Made by a program: the position numbers and the translations under genes. Shown here one piece after another: positions 9,471 through 17,548 of a stretch of DNA of 64,000 bases (the stretch's first letter is position 1; the number at the start of each line of letters is the position of its first letter). The notes under the pieces are model-generated. The model was not told where the DNA came from and ran no database searches. It saw only the letters and a program-made list of their open reading frames with translations. The stretch spans positions 1,922,001 to 1,986,000 of the forward strand of contig NZ_CP119391.1 of NCBI RefSeq assembly GCF_031886125.1. Direction: 5' to 3'. Source of the stretch: Halomonas piscis (lineage in GTDB: Bacteria > Pseudomonadota > Gammaproteobacteria > Pseudomonadales > Halomonadaceae).

Positions 9471-9750
9471 CTACCGTGCCTGTATCACAGGCTTATCATC
9501 GTAATGAATCATGTGATCGGGCTCATTGGCTATCCATACTTTAGTGCCCCATGCTATTTGGTCAGCCACCTCGGCAAAATCATGCCTGTCAGAGAACACT
9601 GTGATTAAACTTACCCCAAGCCTGCACAACCGTAGTGACTCATCAAGAAGCTTCTTTTTATTTTCAGTGATAACACCACCAACTTCATTGAATACAACTA
9701 AGTCAAGATTTTCATTAGATCGATCAAGTAACACTAGGCCAAGAAAGCTA
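9471..9750 (-). pseudogene. 3' half of 175-aa island gene, split by IS5-family element
   Basis: The minus strand codes for SFLGLVLLDRSNENLDLVVF and on to HMIHYDDKPVIQAR, then TAG. Its 5' half lies at 11923-12172. Removing the IS (9751-11922) and one TA duplication gives a continuous 528-base frame, with the joint reading DVS-SFLGLVL. The product would be a 175-residue alpha/beta protein of no family I recognise. In the present sequence any product of this half could only start inside the IS end. Confidence 0.8.
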
Positions 9751-9813
9751 GGGTGTGTTAACAATCATTAGTTTCGTTTAAACTGATTTAGTATTCATAG
9801 ATTTTGGTGGGCC

Positions 9814-10182
9814 ATGAGTCGGTTGAAGTTACGCGATGATCAGTGGGAGCGAATCGAGCACCTGCTCCCCGGCAAAGCCTCAGACTGTGGGGTAACTGCC
9901 AAGGACAATCGCCTGTTCGTGGAAGCCGTGCTCTGGATCGCTCGGACCGGCGCCCCGTGGCGTGATCTTCCCGAATCTTTTGGGCGCTGGCACACCGTCT
10001 ACATGCGGTATAACCGTTGGTCACGAAAGGGCGTTTGGCAGCGTATTTTTGACACAGTAGCCGACGATCCCGATCTAGAGCAGCTGATGATCGACGGTAG
10101 CATCGTCAGGGTGCACCAGCATGGAGCGTCAAAAAAAACACGCAAGACGTCGAAGCCATGGGCAAATCTCGAGGCGGATTGA
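9814..10182 (+). CDS. IS5-family transposase, upstream frame
   Basis: 122 residues beginning MSRLKLRDDQWERIEHLLPG, the N-terminal part of a DDE transposase with WIARTGAPWRDLPESFGRWHTVYMRYNRWSRKGVW and the first catalytic Asp in MIDGSIVRVHQHGASKK. A run of eight A at 10131-10138 follows. A -1 slip there would continue into the second frame (KKNTQDVEAMGKSRGGLSTK), as in IS5-family elements that make their transposase by programmed frameshifting. Confidence 0.85.
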   Translation: MSRLKLRDDQWERIEHLLPGKASDCGVTAKDNRLFVEAVLWIARTGAPWRDLPESFGRWHTVYMRYNRWSRKGVWQRIFDTVADDPDLEQLMIDGSIVRVHQHGASKKTRKTSKPWANLEAD

Positions 10183-10414
10183 GCACCAAAATTCATGCCG
10201 CAGTCGATGCGTTAGGTAACCCAGTACGATTGGTTCTCACACCGGGCCAGGCGTCGGAGTATGGTGCTGCTCCCGCTCTACTGGAAGGTTTTTCCCCGCA
10301 AGCGGTGCTGGGCGACAAGGGGTATGACTCCACTGCTCTGCGGGACATGATTCAGGCCGCAGGTGCCGAGCCGGTGATTCCTCCGAAAAAGAATCGTTTG
10401 GCGCGCATTGAAGT

Positions 10415-11748
10415 CTGAGGAATCCCCATGAAATGGGTAATAAAATCAGCATGATAGGATTGAAAAAGCCTGCATGAGTCATGCATGTTGTGAGTTACGA
10501 CACACAACAACATGCGAAGGAGACCCATGCAGGCCCCTCGATTCTTGCATAACTTGCTGACGTCTTCACTCTCCGTGATCCATGCCAAGCGGCTACAGAC
10601 CGTCCTCGATACCGTTGGCGCTCTGCTGGGCGAGCGACGTCTGGGATTAACGGCCATTGGCCGTGCGTTGCCGAGCTCGACGGATGCCAAGCACGCCATC
10701 AAACGAGTCGATCGACTATTAGGCAACCCTCACCTTCATCAGGAACGACCGCTGTTCTATTGGCTCATGGCCTCGCTGCTGATCGGCCATACAACGCGCC
10801 CACTGATTCTGGTGGACTGGTCGCCGATTGATGACCGCGGCAGGCATTTCCTGCTGCGTGCGGCGGTGCCCTTCGCCGGGCGATCGCTGCCCATCTTCGA
10901 GAAGGTTCATCACAAGGAAGGATGCCCATACTGTGAAGCCTATCTGCTGGATGCGCTGGCAAGGATCCTGCCCGACAAGGCCACGCCGATCCTGGTGACC
11001 GATGCCGGCTTTCGTAACCCGTGGTTTCGGGCCGTTGAAGCGCGCGGCTGGTATATCGTTGGACGGGTCCGTCAGCCCGCCCGTTACCAGGCGTCAGGCG
11101 AAGCATGGCAACCCGTGAAGACCCTGTTTCAACACGCGACATCGGAACCGCAGGCGTGGGGCTCCGTCCGGATCGCCGAAAACCATCCGTTCCGCGCTCA
11201 GATGGTGCTCTATTATCGACCGCCACGGGGACGTAAGCATCGCAATAAACAAGGCCGGATCTCTCGGGACGGCGGCAGCCGGACGATCGCCCGGCGTCAG
11301 CAGGAGCCCTGGGTGCTGGTCAGCAATCTGCCGGACCGCTCAACGCTGGCGAATAAAGTGGTAACGATCTACCGACAGCGCATGCAGATTGAGGAAGGGT
11401 TCCGCGATGTCAAAAGTCCCTTGTTCGGGCTGGGCTTCGGCATGCATCAGTCTCGCCAGGGCAAGCGCATCGAGGTCCTGCTGCTGATCGCCATGTTGGC
11501 GAACGTGGCCATGATGGTGGCCGGCCTGGATGTCCGAGCCCGGGGGCAACAGCGGCGCTATCAGAGCAACAGTATCCGGCACCGGAGCGTGCTTTCCGTG
11601 TGGCGCCTGGGCTTGGAATGTCTTCGTCGTCATCAACCCGACGCCGTGCCTTGGCCTGCTTGGACAACCCTCCGAGCACGACTTCGCGAGGAAGTCAGGG
11701 AGCAGAGCCTATGCGGCGAGTAGCAACATATTCGTGGGGATTCGTCAG
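10415..11748. mobile_element. IS4-family (IS10 group) insertion sequence, 1334 bp
   Basis: The terminal inverted repeats CTGAGGAATCCCCA and CTGACGAATCCCCA resemble IS10 ends, and the length is close to IS10 (1329 bp). It is flanked by a perfect 9-bp target duplication CATTGAAGT (10406-10414 and 11749-11757). It is complete and its transposase gene is intact, so it may still be active. It inserted into the IS5-family element after that element had entered the island. Confidence 0.95.
10527..11723 (+). CDS. IS4-family (IS10-type) transposase
   Basis: 398-residue DDE transposase. Catalytic Asp residues lie in LILVDWSPIDDRG and LVTDAGFRNPWF. The YREK signature of the IS4 family is intact (YRQRMQIEEGFRDVKS, containing Y-x2-R-x3-E-x6-K). 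The start at 10527 (MQAPRFLHNLLTSSL) has GAAGGAG upstream; an in-frame ATG at 10512 precedes that site and is rejected. It is full length with no internal stop. Confidence 0.93.
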   Translation: MQAPRFLHNLLTSSLSVIHAKRLQTVLDTVGALLGERRLGLTAIGRALPSSTDAKHAIKRVDRLLGNPHLHQERPLFYWLMASLLIGHTTRPLILVDWSPIDDRGRHFLLRAAVPFAGRSLPIFEKVHHKEGCPYCEAYLLDALARILPDKATPILVTDAGFRNPWFRAVEARGWYIVGRVRQPARYQASGEAWQPVKTLFQHATSEPQAWGSVRIAENHPFRAQMVLYYRPPRGRKHRNKQGRISRDGGSRTIARRQQEPWVLVSNLPDRSTLANKVVTIYRQRMQIEEGFRDVKSPLFGLGFGMHQSRQGKRIEVLLLIAMLANVAMMVAGLDVRARGQQRRYQSNSIRHRSVLSVWRLGLECLRRHQPDAVPWPAWTTLRARLREEVREQSLCGE

Positions 11749-11911
11749 CATTGAAGTAGACTGGCACTGTTACCAAGATCGCAATCTGGTGGAGAGGTTC
11801 TTTCAGAAAATCAAGAAGTTCCGGCGGTTATCTACACGCTATGAGCGACTGGCAAGAAACTACCAGTCACTCCTCTGCCTCGTGTCAGCCGCCATATGGC
11901 TGGCCTAATTG

Positions 11912-12172
11912 TTAACGCCCCCTAGAAACATCAGAGGAATGCAGACCTATATTATTCAAAGCATATTCATCAATAAATCTCGACTGCTCCATTACATCTG
12001 AAAGCCCGAAAAATACAACCTTATAATTTTTAGGGAACAAGCCGAATCTATAGCGGTTCAAAAACCCAGAAACCACAGAAGCCCGATGGCTTCCCAAAAG
12101 GGCAGGACTAATAAAATCTGACAACAAAATTTCATCAACCCTCATTTCATCTGCCCCGCCATAAACATCCAT
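11912..12172 (-). pseudogene. 5' half of 175-aa island gene, split by IS5-family element
   Basis: It starts MDVYGGADEMRVDEILLSDF 12 bases after the CD-NTase stop. Host codons run to GLHSSDVS at 11923-11924; the present frame reads two IS codons and stops at 11912. The central part (SRFIDEYALNNIG after VVFFGLSDVMEQ) is loosely reminiscent of STAS-like DUF4325 proteins, a resemblance too weak to use as an assignment. No clear Shine-Dalgarno is seen for codon 1; an internal ATG (codon 10) has GGCGGGG upstream. Tight spacing shows it belonged to the CD-NTase operon. Confidence 0.75.
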
Positions 12173-12184
12173 TTAAAATAAAAA

Positions 12185-13474
12185 TCAAATAGGAACCTTT
12201 ATCTTATCTCTTGCCACACATACACCTTCGACTACAGCATAACACTCTACAAAGTGATCGCCAGAAAAGGAAGTGCTCTCACTATGCTTACCATCTGCAT
12301 TACCTTGTCTTATCTGCCCCCGTATCTGATCTCTTGCTACAGCCCACTCTCCTTTATTTCTTACTTTCCAATAATAGGTAACGGACTTAGGGATTTTGTC
12401 AATACATTTAACATAGAAATTCAATCTTTTTCCGGTAGGTATCTTAAAATCAAAAACTTTTGACAGCTTCTCTTTGAGCAATCCTTCCGCATTTATCTCA
12501 CAATCAATGACAATTTTATACTTAATATTAACCGGAAACAGGTCCTCTATGAATTGCTCGGTATCAGTGTAAGAAACAGCACGATCCGATTTTTCCACAT
12601 TTTCCGTTAAATTACTCTCAAGAGGAAACGACCTACCAAAAACAGCTCGCCACTTTTTGTCAGGACTGTCATCATCAAGAGCTTCCTCACACCGCCTTAA
12701 AGCTTTTTTGGCTTTCGGATGAAAATTTGCCTTTTTATACACATGAGAACCACTACCTGGTGCTCTCCAGTATTCTTTATCTTGGTCTTGATCGACTAAA
12801 AAACCGAAAAAATCACGAACCATGTGTTTGTATGAGCTATAAGAAGAAGAATCATAATCACTAGTAGATCGAATAAAATGATAGCCTAAAGTATCTACTA
12901 GTATGCCACTCATTGGCACACCATGCTCGTTTTTCCATGCACGAACCATCTTACACAACACCCTCAAGTTTTTGTTCTTTGAATCATTCACCTCTTTCAT
13001 TTTTATCTGCTCTGCAACAGGGTCACACTCTCGCCACCTCCCCCCGTCTCCTGTGTCTGGATACTTATAACTTCCGTTGGCATACCGGAATGCTGGAACC
13101 AACTCAATAACATGACCTTTAGTAAACTTTACTGCAACAATTTGCCCATCGACCTTTATATCTGAGTTTCTATACGTATCTTTTAAAGCATTGCATACTT
13201 TTGAGAGAAGCTTGTATTGTTTATTTCCAGAATACCCTTGCACTTCATCATGAAGTGACCAAGGCAATTCGAATATCATATCCAGATCACTTACACCATT
13301 GATTGCGGTGTAACGTCCGTATGAGCCAACTTGACGACAGTGGACAAAATCTGAATCTGTATCCCAGAACCTCTTATTAAGCGACTTTGTTATTCTCTTA
13401 TAGCTCGTCGAAATACTCTCAGCATTTTTGACGGATAAATTTTCACGAAACTGAGAAAACAACTTACTACTCAT
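12185..13474 (-). CDS. CD-NTase (SMODS-type nucleotidyltransferase) of a CBASS-like system
   Basis: 429 residues. The nucleotidyltransferase core has the GS motif G50-S51 in VGSYGRYTAINGVSDLDMIF, with the metal-binding pair D63 and D65, and a third acidic residue E124 in HVIELVPAFRY. In known CBASS systems such enzymes make cyclic oligonucleotides on phage infection. The middle (VLCKMVRAWKNEHGVPMSGILVDTLGYHFI) is the helical palm-proximal part. The C-terminal ~100 residues (YYWKVRNKGEWAVARDQIRG to FVECYAVVEGVCVARDKIKV) look like the AGS-C sensor domain often fused to SMODS enzymes. The start overlaps the SLATT stop as TGATG, indicating translational coupling. Confidence 0.88.
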   Translation of the reverse strand: MSSKLFSQFRENLSVKNAESISTSYKRITKSLNKRFWDTDSDFVHCRQVGSYGRYTAINGVSDLDMIFELPWSLHDEVQGYSGNKQYKLLSKVCNALKDTYRNSDIKVDGQIVAVKFTKGHVIELVPAFRYANGSYKYPDTGDGGRWRECDPVAEQIKMKEVNDSKNKNLRVLCKMVRAWKNEHGVPMSGILVDTLGYHFIRSTSDYDSSSYSSYKHMVRDFFGFLVDQDQDKEYWRAPGSGSHVYKKANFHPKAKKALRRCEEALDDDSPDKKWRAVFGRSFPLESNLTENVEKSDRAVSYTDTEQFIEDLFPVNIKYKIVIDCEINAEGLLKEKLSKVFDFKIPTGKRLNFYVKCIDKIPKSVTYYWKVRNKGEWAVARDQIRGQIRQGNADGKHSESTSFSGDHFVECYAVVEGVCVARDKIKVPI

Positions 13475-14052
13475 CAGCAAACTTCAAACAGGATAGCTAA
13501 AAGGCTCATTAAGATAAGCACACAAGCCACGTAAGCAGAAAGAGGTATTTTATCTCTCCAGAAAGAAAATGACCTGTATTGTTCTATCCAGCTTGTCTGC
13601 ATTTGCCAAAAGAACTTATAGTGAGCATATGCATCGCTGATAAAAATCTGCTTACTAATAGCCACCCCTTGGAACTCTCTATCAATATCTTTCAATTCAT
13701 TGATGTAGCCACCTAATGACCCACTTGCATCATGCTCAACCCTTGCACAAAGCCCCTTTAAATCATGAAAGTATCCAGTCAGCTTCTTACCCACCGCCTC
13801 ATACTCCTCTTTATGATTGCGATAAGGCTCTATATACAAAGCTGAAATACCAAATATTATTAGAAGGGCAGACGATAGAGAGTTTAGCTCAAACTCAGTA
13901 GCTAGAGCTATGATACCGATAGCTATTGAAAGAAATGAAATCCAGCCAGGAGCTTTGCAGATAATATCATAAGTTGCTAAGTGTTTTTTAGCACCAAACC
14001 CAACATCATACCCTTTTTCTGCAATTTGTTTCAGCAAGTCTTCCTTTTCCAT
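13474..14052 (-). CDS. SLATT-domain membrane protein, putative CBASS effector
   Basis: 192 residues. Two adjacent membrane helices (about 37-55, WISFLSIAIGIIALATEF, and 59-76, LSSALLIIFGISALYIEP) precede a long charged helical region, then a third hydrophobic helix at the C-terminus (about 168-190). This matches the SLATT architecture, a predicted pore-forming or membrane-disrupting effector family that Burroughs and colleagues found paired with SMODS nucleotidyltransferases. AGGGGGA is a good ribosome site. It is the first gene of the minus-strand operon. A TATAAT-like -10 lies about 30 bases upstream (minus strand, 14083-14088). Confidence 0.85.
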   Translation of the reverse strand: MEKEDLLKQIAEKGYDVGFGAKKHLATYDIICKAPGWISFLSIAIGIIALATEFELNSLSSALLIIFGISALYIEPYRNHKEEYEAVGKKLTGYFHDLKGLCARVEHDASGSLGGYINELKDIDREFQGVAISKQIFISDAYAHYKFFWQMQTSWIEQYRSFSFWRDKIPLSAYVACVLILMSLLAILFEVC

Positions 14053-14400
14053 TCAGTCCCCCTGCGATATAGCTAATTTAAAATTATATAACATACTGGC
14101 ATATTTACATGAAAATTCATATGTGCTGGATTCCGTGTGATTGACTTTCTATCCGGTTTCCCGTGGGGTCGCAGAAGGATAAAGACAGTCAGGGTGTGAG
14201 CAATTCTTTGGCTCAACATGGCTATATCACCTTTGTTGAAATTATCCCGTGCCACACACCATACCTTGCCCCAGTAAACTTAAGCTCATTCTACTTCATG
14301 AAAGGCAAGCTCAACAAAACTGCTCACGGATGAATGTAGCTGACTGATATTAAAGGAATAAATCAGAGAAATACTGAGTTGTACCCTAGGTAGCGGACAT
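14053..14400. other. Upstream region of the CD-NTase operon and right end of island
   Basis: AT-rich with no convincing gene. It holds a TATAAT on the minus strand (14083-14088) with no good -35, and near the junction the inverted repeat copy CTGAGTTGTACCC (14374-14386) related to the two copies at the left end. The comF reading frame runs a few codons into the island and stops at 14386-14388. Confidence 0.5.
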
Positions 14401-15048
14401 CACGTCATCGACCAGAGCTACCCGCTCGGGTAACGGACTTGCCACATCGAACGCCTCCGCTAGGTTGGCAAAGCGCTCGCCGCGGGAGAGCGGACGCTGG
14501 CTCGGCGTATCCGTTCGCCGGCTGGCCTCAAGCACGGGAAGCCCCAGCCGCGTGCCCAACCGGTCGGCCAGCCACCGGGCCTGATTGAAGCCGCGCTGCC
14601 GCGCCCTTGCCGGATGCAGCGGCACCGGCAGCAGCGCCTCCGCCGGCGCCTCGTCCAGCGCCGAGGCAAAGAGCTCTACCAGCAGCGTCCCGGCCCGGGG
14701 CGAAGCGTGAAACTTGAAGTCCTGCACCAAATCGCGCACTGCGCCCTGATACGCAAGCGGCACCCGGGCCCGCGCAAAGGCCGGCGGCGCCTCGCGGCAG
14801 TGACGGCACAGCGTCGCCACCCAGTTCAGCGGTTCGGCACACAGGCGGCAGCCGTAGGTATTCCAGGCAAGCTCGCGGTAGCAGGGCAGGCACCAGCTTT
14901 GCCCCGGCGCCGGCTCACCCAGGCAGAACGCGCAGTGCCCGGGCAAGGCCCGGCGCAGAAGGTTTTCCAGCGCCGCCAGCGCGCCAGCCGCCTTGTTCCC
15001 CACCCCTCGGCCGCTCGCCGCCCGCCTTTTATGGGCAACTGGGCGCAT
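14401..15048 (-). pseudogene. comF: 5' fragment of comF-family phosphoribosyltransferase gene
   Basis: Encodes the first 216 residues of a ComF-type protein. It has the N-terminal zinc-finger region ([22 protein letters not shown], then CRLCAEP and LCRHC), the type I PRTase core ([19 protein letters not shown]) and the start of the PRPP loop (ERVALVDDV), where the island begins. The frame continues into the island as SAT and stops. The start at 15048 (MRPVAHKRR) has AGGGAGGG five bases upstream; in-frame codons up to 15159 lack one. The missing 35 C-terminal codons are at 7084-7191. The truncated product would lack the full PRPP loop and is probably inactive. Confidence 0.88.
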
Positions 15049-15304
15049 CTTTTCCCTCCCTTCGCTGTCCCGGCTGCTCGACGTTTTCCGCCCAGCGTTC
15101 AGGGCTATCGCAGTTAGAGCCCTGGCTGAGCCGTCAACAGGTCTGCAAGGAAGCGCCATGGATCCCTCCCTGGCCTACCTACGCCGTCCAGGGCGTAGAA
15201 CCCCCTTTTCGACCTGTCTCCGGCTTTGCGGACATAACCAGCTGCGAGAGCCCTGCGCCAGCGTTGACTTTACGCTCATGGTCAGTAAAATCCGCATTCG
15301 ATCT

Positions 15305-15389
15305 GCGGATGTGGTGGAATTGGTAGACACGCTAGATTTAGGTTCTAGTGCCGCAAGGCGTGGGAGTTCAAGTCTCCCCATCCGCACCA
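15305..15389 (+). tRNA. tRNA-Leu (anticodon UAG)
   Basis: 85 bases including encoded CCA. The acceptor stem GCGGATG pairs with CATCCGC, the discriminator is A, and CCA occupies 15387-15389. The anticodon arm is CTAGA-TTTAGGT-TCTAG with anticodon TAG. The T-arm GGGAG-TTCAAGT-CTCCC is canonical, and the long variable arm (TGCCGCAAGGCG) fits a class II tRNA. It reads CUA and related Leu codons. Confidence 0.95.
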
Positions 15390-15655
15390 TCTTATCACTT
15401 GGCTACCTGATTTTACTGCTTTTCATAAGCCTACCTGCCTAAAATCAAACGTCCATTAGGCAGAATCTAGCGTGCCCTCCACACCTTTACTTGCCAATGT
15501 CGCCCCGCTTCAACGTCTAGCCGTCTGTCAACACCGCCGTTTATCCGGTGCCGGGCAAAACGCTGCCTGCTTTCGGGTATAGCACTCTGTTCTTGCTCTG
15601 TCTTTCTAACTACAATCGGTTTCAATAACTAACGCTTAACAATAAGGAAAAAACC

Positions 15656-16285
15656 ATGGATTGGCTCAACGAAAACGGCCAGGCCATTTCGGCTATCACC
15701 AGCGTCGTGACGGTGTTCGTGTGGATATTTTATGCCCAGCTGCTGTACGACGGCTACGCGCGTCAGCGGCGCCCGCGGATCATCGTCAACCGCGGCAAGG
15801 GCGTCGGCCTGGAGGCGCTGTGCCTGATCAGCAACATGAGCACCGAACCCATTTACGTACAGCACCTGATTGCCGTGCTGTGCACCCGGGATAAAAGCTA
15901 CAGTCTGGACGTGGTCGAGTACCAGCAGGAAGGCGATGAAGAAGCACAAGGCGACTATCGCACCCAGCAGGGACCGCTGGCTTCCGGCGACTATCTCCAC
16001 ATTCAGTCATTCGACTTGATCCTGCACCAGCTAGCCCGTTACTGGGAGCTCGACGACGACATTCTGGACCAGGAAGATCTCAAGCTCAGCATACGCGTCG
16101 TTGCTATCTACGGCTCCGAAGACATGCCCACCGGCGCCTGGCGCTCCTTCCGGGTGAACCGCACTGCCTCGCCCGTCCACCAGCTGGTGCCTGAAACCAT
16201 CGACACCCACCGCATGAGCGGCAAGCGCAAGCGCAAGCGCGTGATGGACTGGGCCAAGGAGATCGAAATCCACAAGGTCTACTGA
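15656..16285 (+). CDS. Membrane-anchored protein of unknown function
   Basis: 209 residues with one N-terminal membrane helix (about 9-30, AISAITSVVTVFVWIFYAQLL) and no cleavage site, so it is probably anchored in the inner membrane. The rest is soluble and acidic (EYQQEGDEEAQGD), ending in a Lys/Arg cluster (GKRKRKRVMDW). No family is recognised. The start has AAGGAAAAAACC upstream. Flanking genes are unrelated. About 220 bases between the tRNA-Leu and this gene hold nothing I can identify. Confidence 0.75.
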   Translation: MDWLNENGQAISAITSVVTVFVWIFYAQLLYDGYARQRRPRIIVNRGKGVGLEALCLISNMSTEPIYVQHLIAVLCTRDKSYSLDVVEYQQEGDEEAQGDYRTQQGPLASGDYLHIQSFDLILHQLARYWELDDDILDQEDLKLSIRVVAIYGSEDMPTGAWRSFRVNRTASPVHQLVPETIDTHRMSGKRKRKRVMDWAKEIEIHKVY

Positions 16286-16376
16286 CTCCGGCAGTGATCA
16301 CGACAACCCCGGGAAGGCCTGCCGGCAAAGCTACGGCGCCGGCACCGCGCCGCGCCCGATATTTGGATAATGCGGC

Positions 16377-17387
16377 ATGACATTACGCTTTGCCTCTCTG
16401 TTGCTTGCGCTGCTGGTCTACGCCCTGCCCGGCCATGCCGGCGCCGAATCCGGCGTCCCCGCCGGGCCGGCCGACAGCGACCTGCCCGACTGGGCCATCG
16501 AACAGGTCGAGCCGATGCGCGACCACCTGGGCACCTGGGTCGACAACACCTCGCGCAGCCTCGACGGCTTTTTCGGCACCCCGGAAAGCCACGACGTCGA
16601 TAACGAGTCCTACCTGCGCATCGGCCACGAGGTCGACTGGATGGAAGGCGACGGCGTGGACAACGATTTCAACCTGCGCTACCGGGTCGATTTGCCCACG
16701 GCGGAAGAACGCCTGCGGCTGATCATCGAAAGCGACCCCGAAGAAACCCAGGGCACGCTTGCCGAGCAGGGGTCGGGGCGGCTGGCCAACGACCAGCGTG
16801 ACCGGCGCACCTCGACGCTGGGCCTTGGCTGGCTGGAAAAAAGCGACAAGCGCAAGCGCTGGAGCAACCGCGTTAGCGCCGGCGTGCGCCTGCGGCTGCC
16901 GCTGGATCCCTACGTGCGCTTCACCAGCAAGCGCCTGTGGCAGCTAAGCGACGGCCCCTGGCAGCTGGAGTCCGACAACCGCCTCTCCTGGTTCAACCAC
17001 AACGGCTACTCCGCGCGCACCCGCTGGGACGTCGGCCGGCCGCTGTCGACTTCCCGCCACCTGCGCTTTATCACCAACGTGCAGTGGCGCGAGGAGGAAG
17101 ATACCCTGGAATACGGCGAAACCGCCGAGCTCAACCATCGGATCAATCACCGCAGCGCTCTGCGCTACTCCGCCATCGCCATCGGTGAAAGCGCCTCCAG
17201 CCCGCGCATGACCGACTACTACCTGCAAACCCGCTACCGGCGCGATCTGCACAAGGGCGTACTCTTTGCCGACGTCATCCCCGAGCTGCACTTCCCGCGC
17301 GACACCGGCTACGAATCGCGCTGGGCCATGTCCGTGCGACTGGAAATGTACTTTCAGCGCCGGCTGACCCGAAACTACTTCAACTAG
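16377..17387 (+). CDS. Exported, probable outer-membrane beta-barrel protein
   Basis: 336 residues with a signal peptide (LRFASLLLALLVYALPGHAGA, cleavage near residue 24). The mature part has alternating polar/aromatic strands (WSNRVSAGVRLRLPLDPYVRF, DNRLSWFNHNGYSARTRWDVG, HLRFITNVQW). It ends in RRLTRNYFN, an aromatic C-terminal region as in barrel proteins, although the final residue is Asn rather than Phe. No specific family is assigned. It stands alone between a membrane protein and fxsA. Confidence 0.7.
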   Translation: MTLRFASLLLALLVYALPGHAGAESGVPAGPADSDLPDWAIEQVEPMRDHLGTWVDNTSRSLDGFFGTPESHDVDNESYLRIGHEVDWMEGDGVDNDFNLRYRVDLPTAEERLRLIIESDPEETQGTLAEQGSGRLANDQRDRRTSTLGLGWLEKSDKRKRWSNRVSAGVRLRLPLDPYVRFTSKRLWQLSDGPWQLESDNRLSWFNHNGYSARTRWDVGRPLSTSRHLRFITNVQWREEEDTLEYGETAELNHRINHRSALRYSAIAIGESASSPRMTDYYLQTRYRRDLHKGVLFADVIPELHFPRDTGYESRWAMSVRLEMYFQRRLTRNYFN

Positions 17388-17548
17388 CCAAGCTCTCGTG
17401 GCTGCCCGGTCGAACCCTTGTTTTACCCGCGCCCTGCCACCATATTTCGGGCAACGATCCCCAGGACGACCTTGACACCACCCTACCAGCCGCGTCACTC
17501 ATCCTGTCACGCCTTGGTATTACCGTTTGAGCGAGCCGGAGTCAGCCC

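Larger units (their letters stand above)
10158..11908 (+). pseudogene. IS5-family transposase, downstream frame, interrupted by IS10-type element
   Basis: The second frame encodes GKSRGGLSTKIHAAVDALG and VLGDKGYDSTALRDMI (second catalytic Asp) up to LARIEV. It is then cut at 10414 by the nested element and resumes at 11758 as DWHCYQDRNLVERFFQKIKK (third catalytic residue Glu) to a stop at 11906-11908. Joining across the 9-bp duplication keeps the frame (RIEVDWHCYQDRN), so the break is only the insertion. This IS copy cannot make its own transposase. Confidence 0.85.
9751..11922. mobile_element. IS5-family insertion sequence (829 bp) carrying a nested IS10-type element
   Basis: The ends GGGTGTGTTAACAA (9751) and, inverted, GGGGGCGTTAACAA (ending 11922) match in 12 of 14 bases. 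TA flanks both sides (9749-9750 and 11923-11924), the 2-bp duplication typical of the IS427/IS1031-type branch. Without the nested element and its 9-bp duplication the IS is 829 bp, normal for the family. It interrupts the third gene of the island operon. Confidence 0.88.
7192..14400. mobile_element. Defence island inserted in comF (7.2 kb)
   Basis: AT-rich block with base composition unlike both flanks. Left and right junctions read GGTCAT/GACAAC and GGACAT/CACGTC, and exact removal of 7192-14400 rebuilds comF in frame. An imperfect 12-bp match (CATGACAACATC at 7189, CATCACGTCATC at 14398; 9 of 12) spans the two junctions and may be the att core. Contents are a lipoprotein gene, the CD-NTase operon and two nested insertion sequences. 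No integrase or transposase for the island itself is visible, so it is either a remnant or mobilised in trans. Short inverted repeats lie near both ends. Confidence 0.8.

Noticed and set aside
11912..12172. STAS-like (DUF4325) assignment for the split 175-aa gene
   Set aside because: Only a loose resemblance around VVFFGL...SRFIDEYALNNIG; the full rebuilt protein does not fit well, so it is left as unknown.
14073..14255. Small open frame at the right end of the comF island
   Set aside because: No ribosome site, low-complexity product, lies in the probable promoter region of the SLATT operon.
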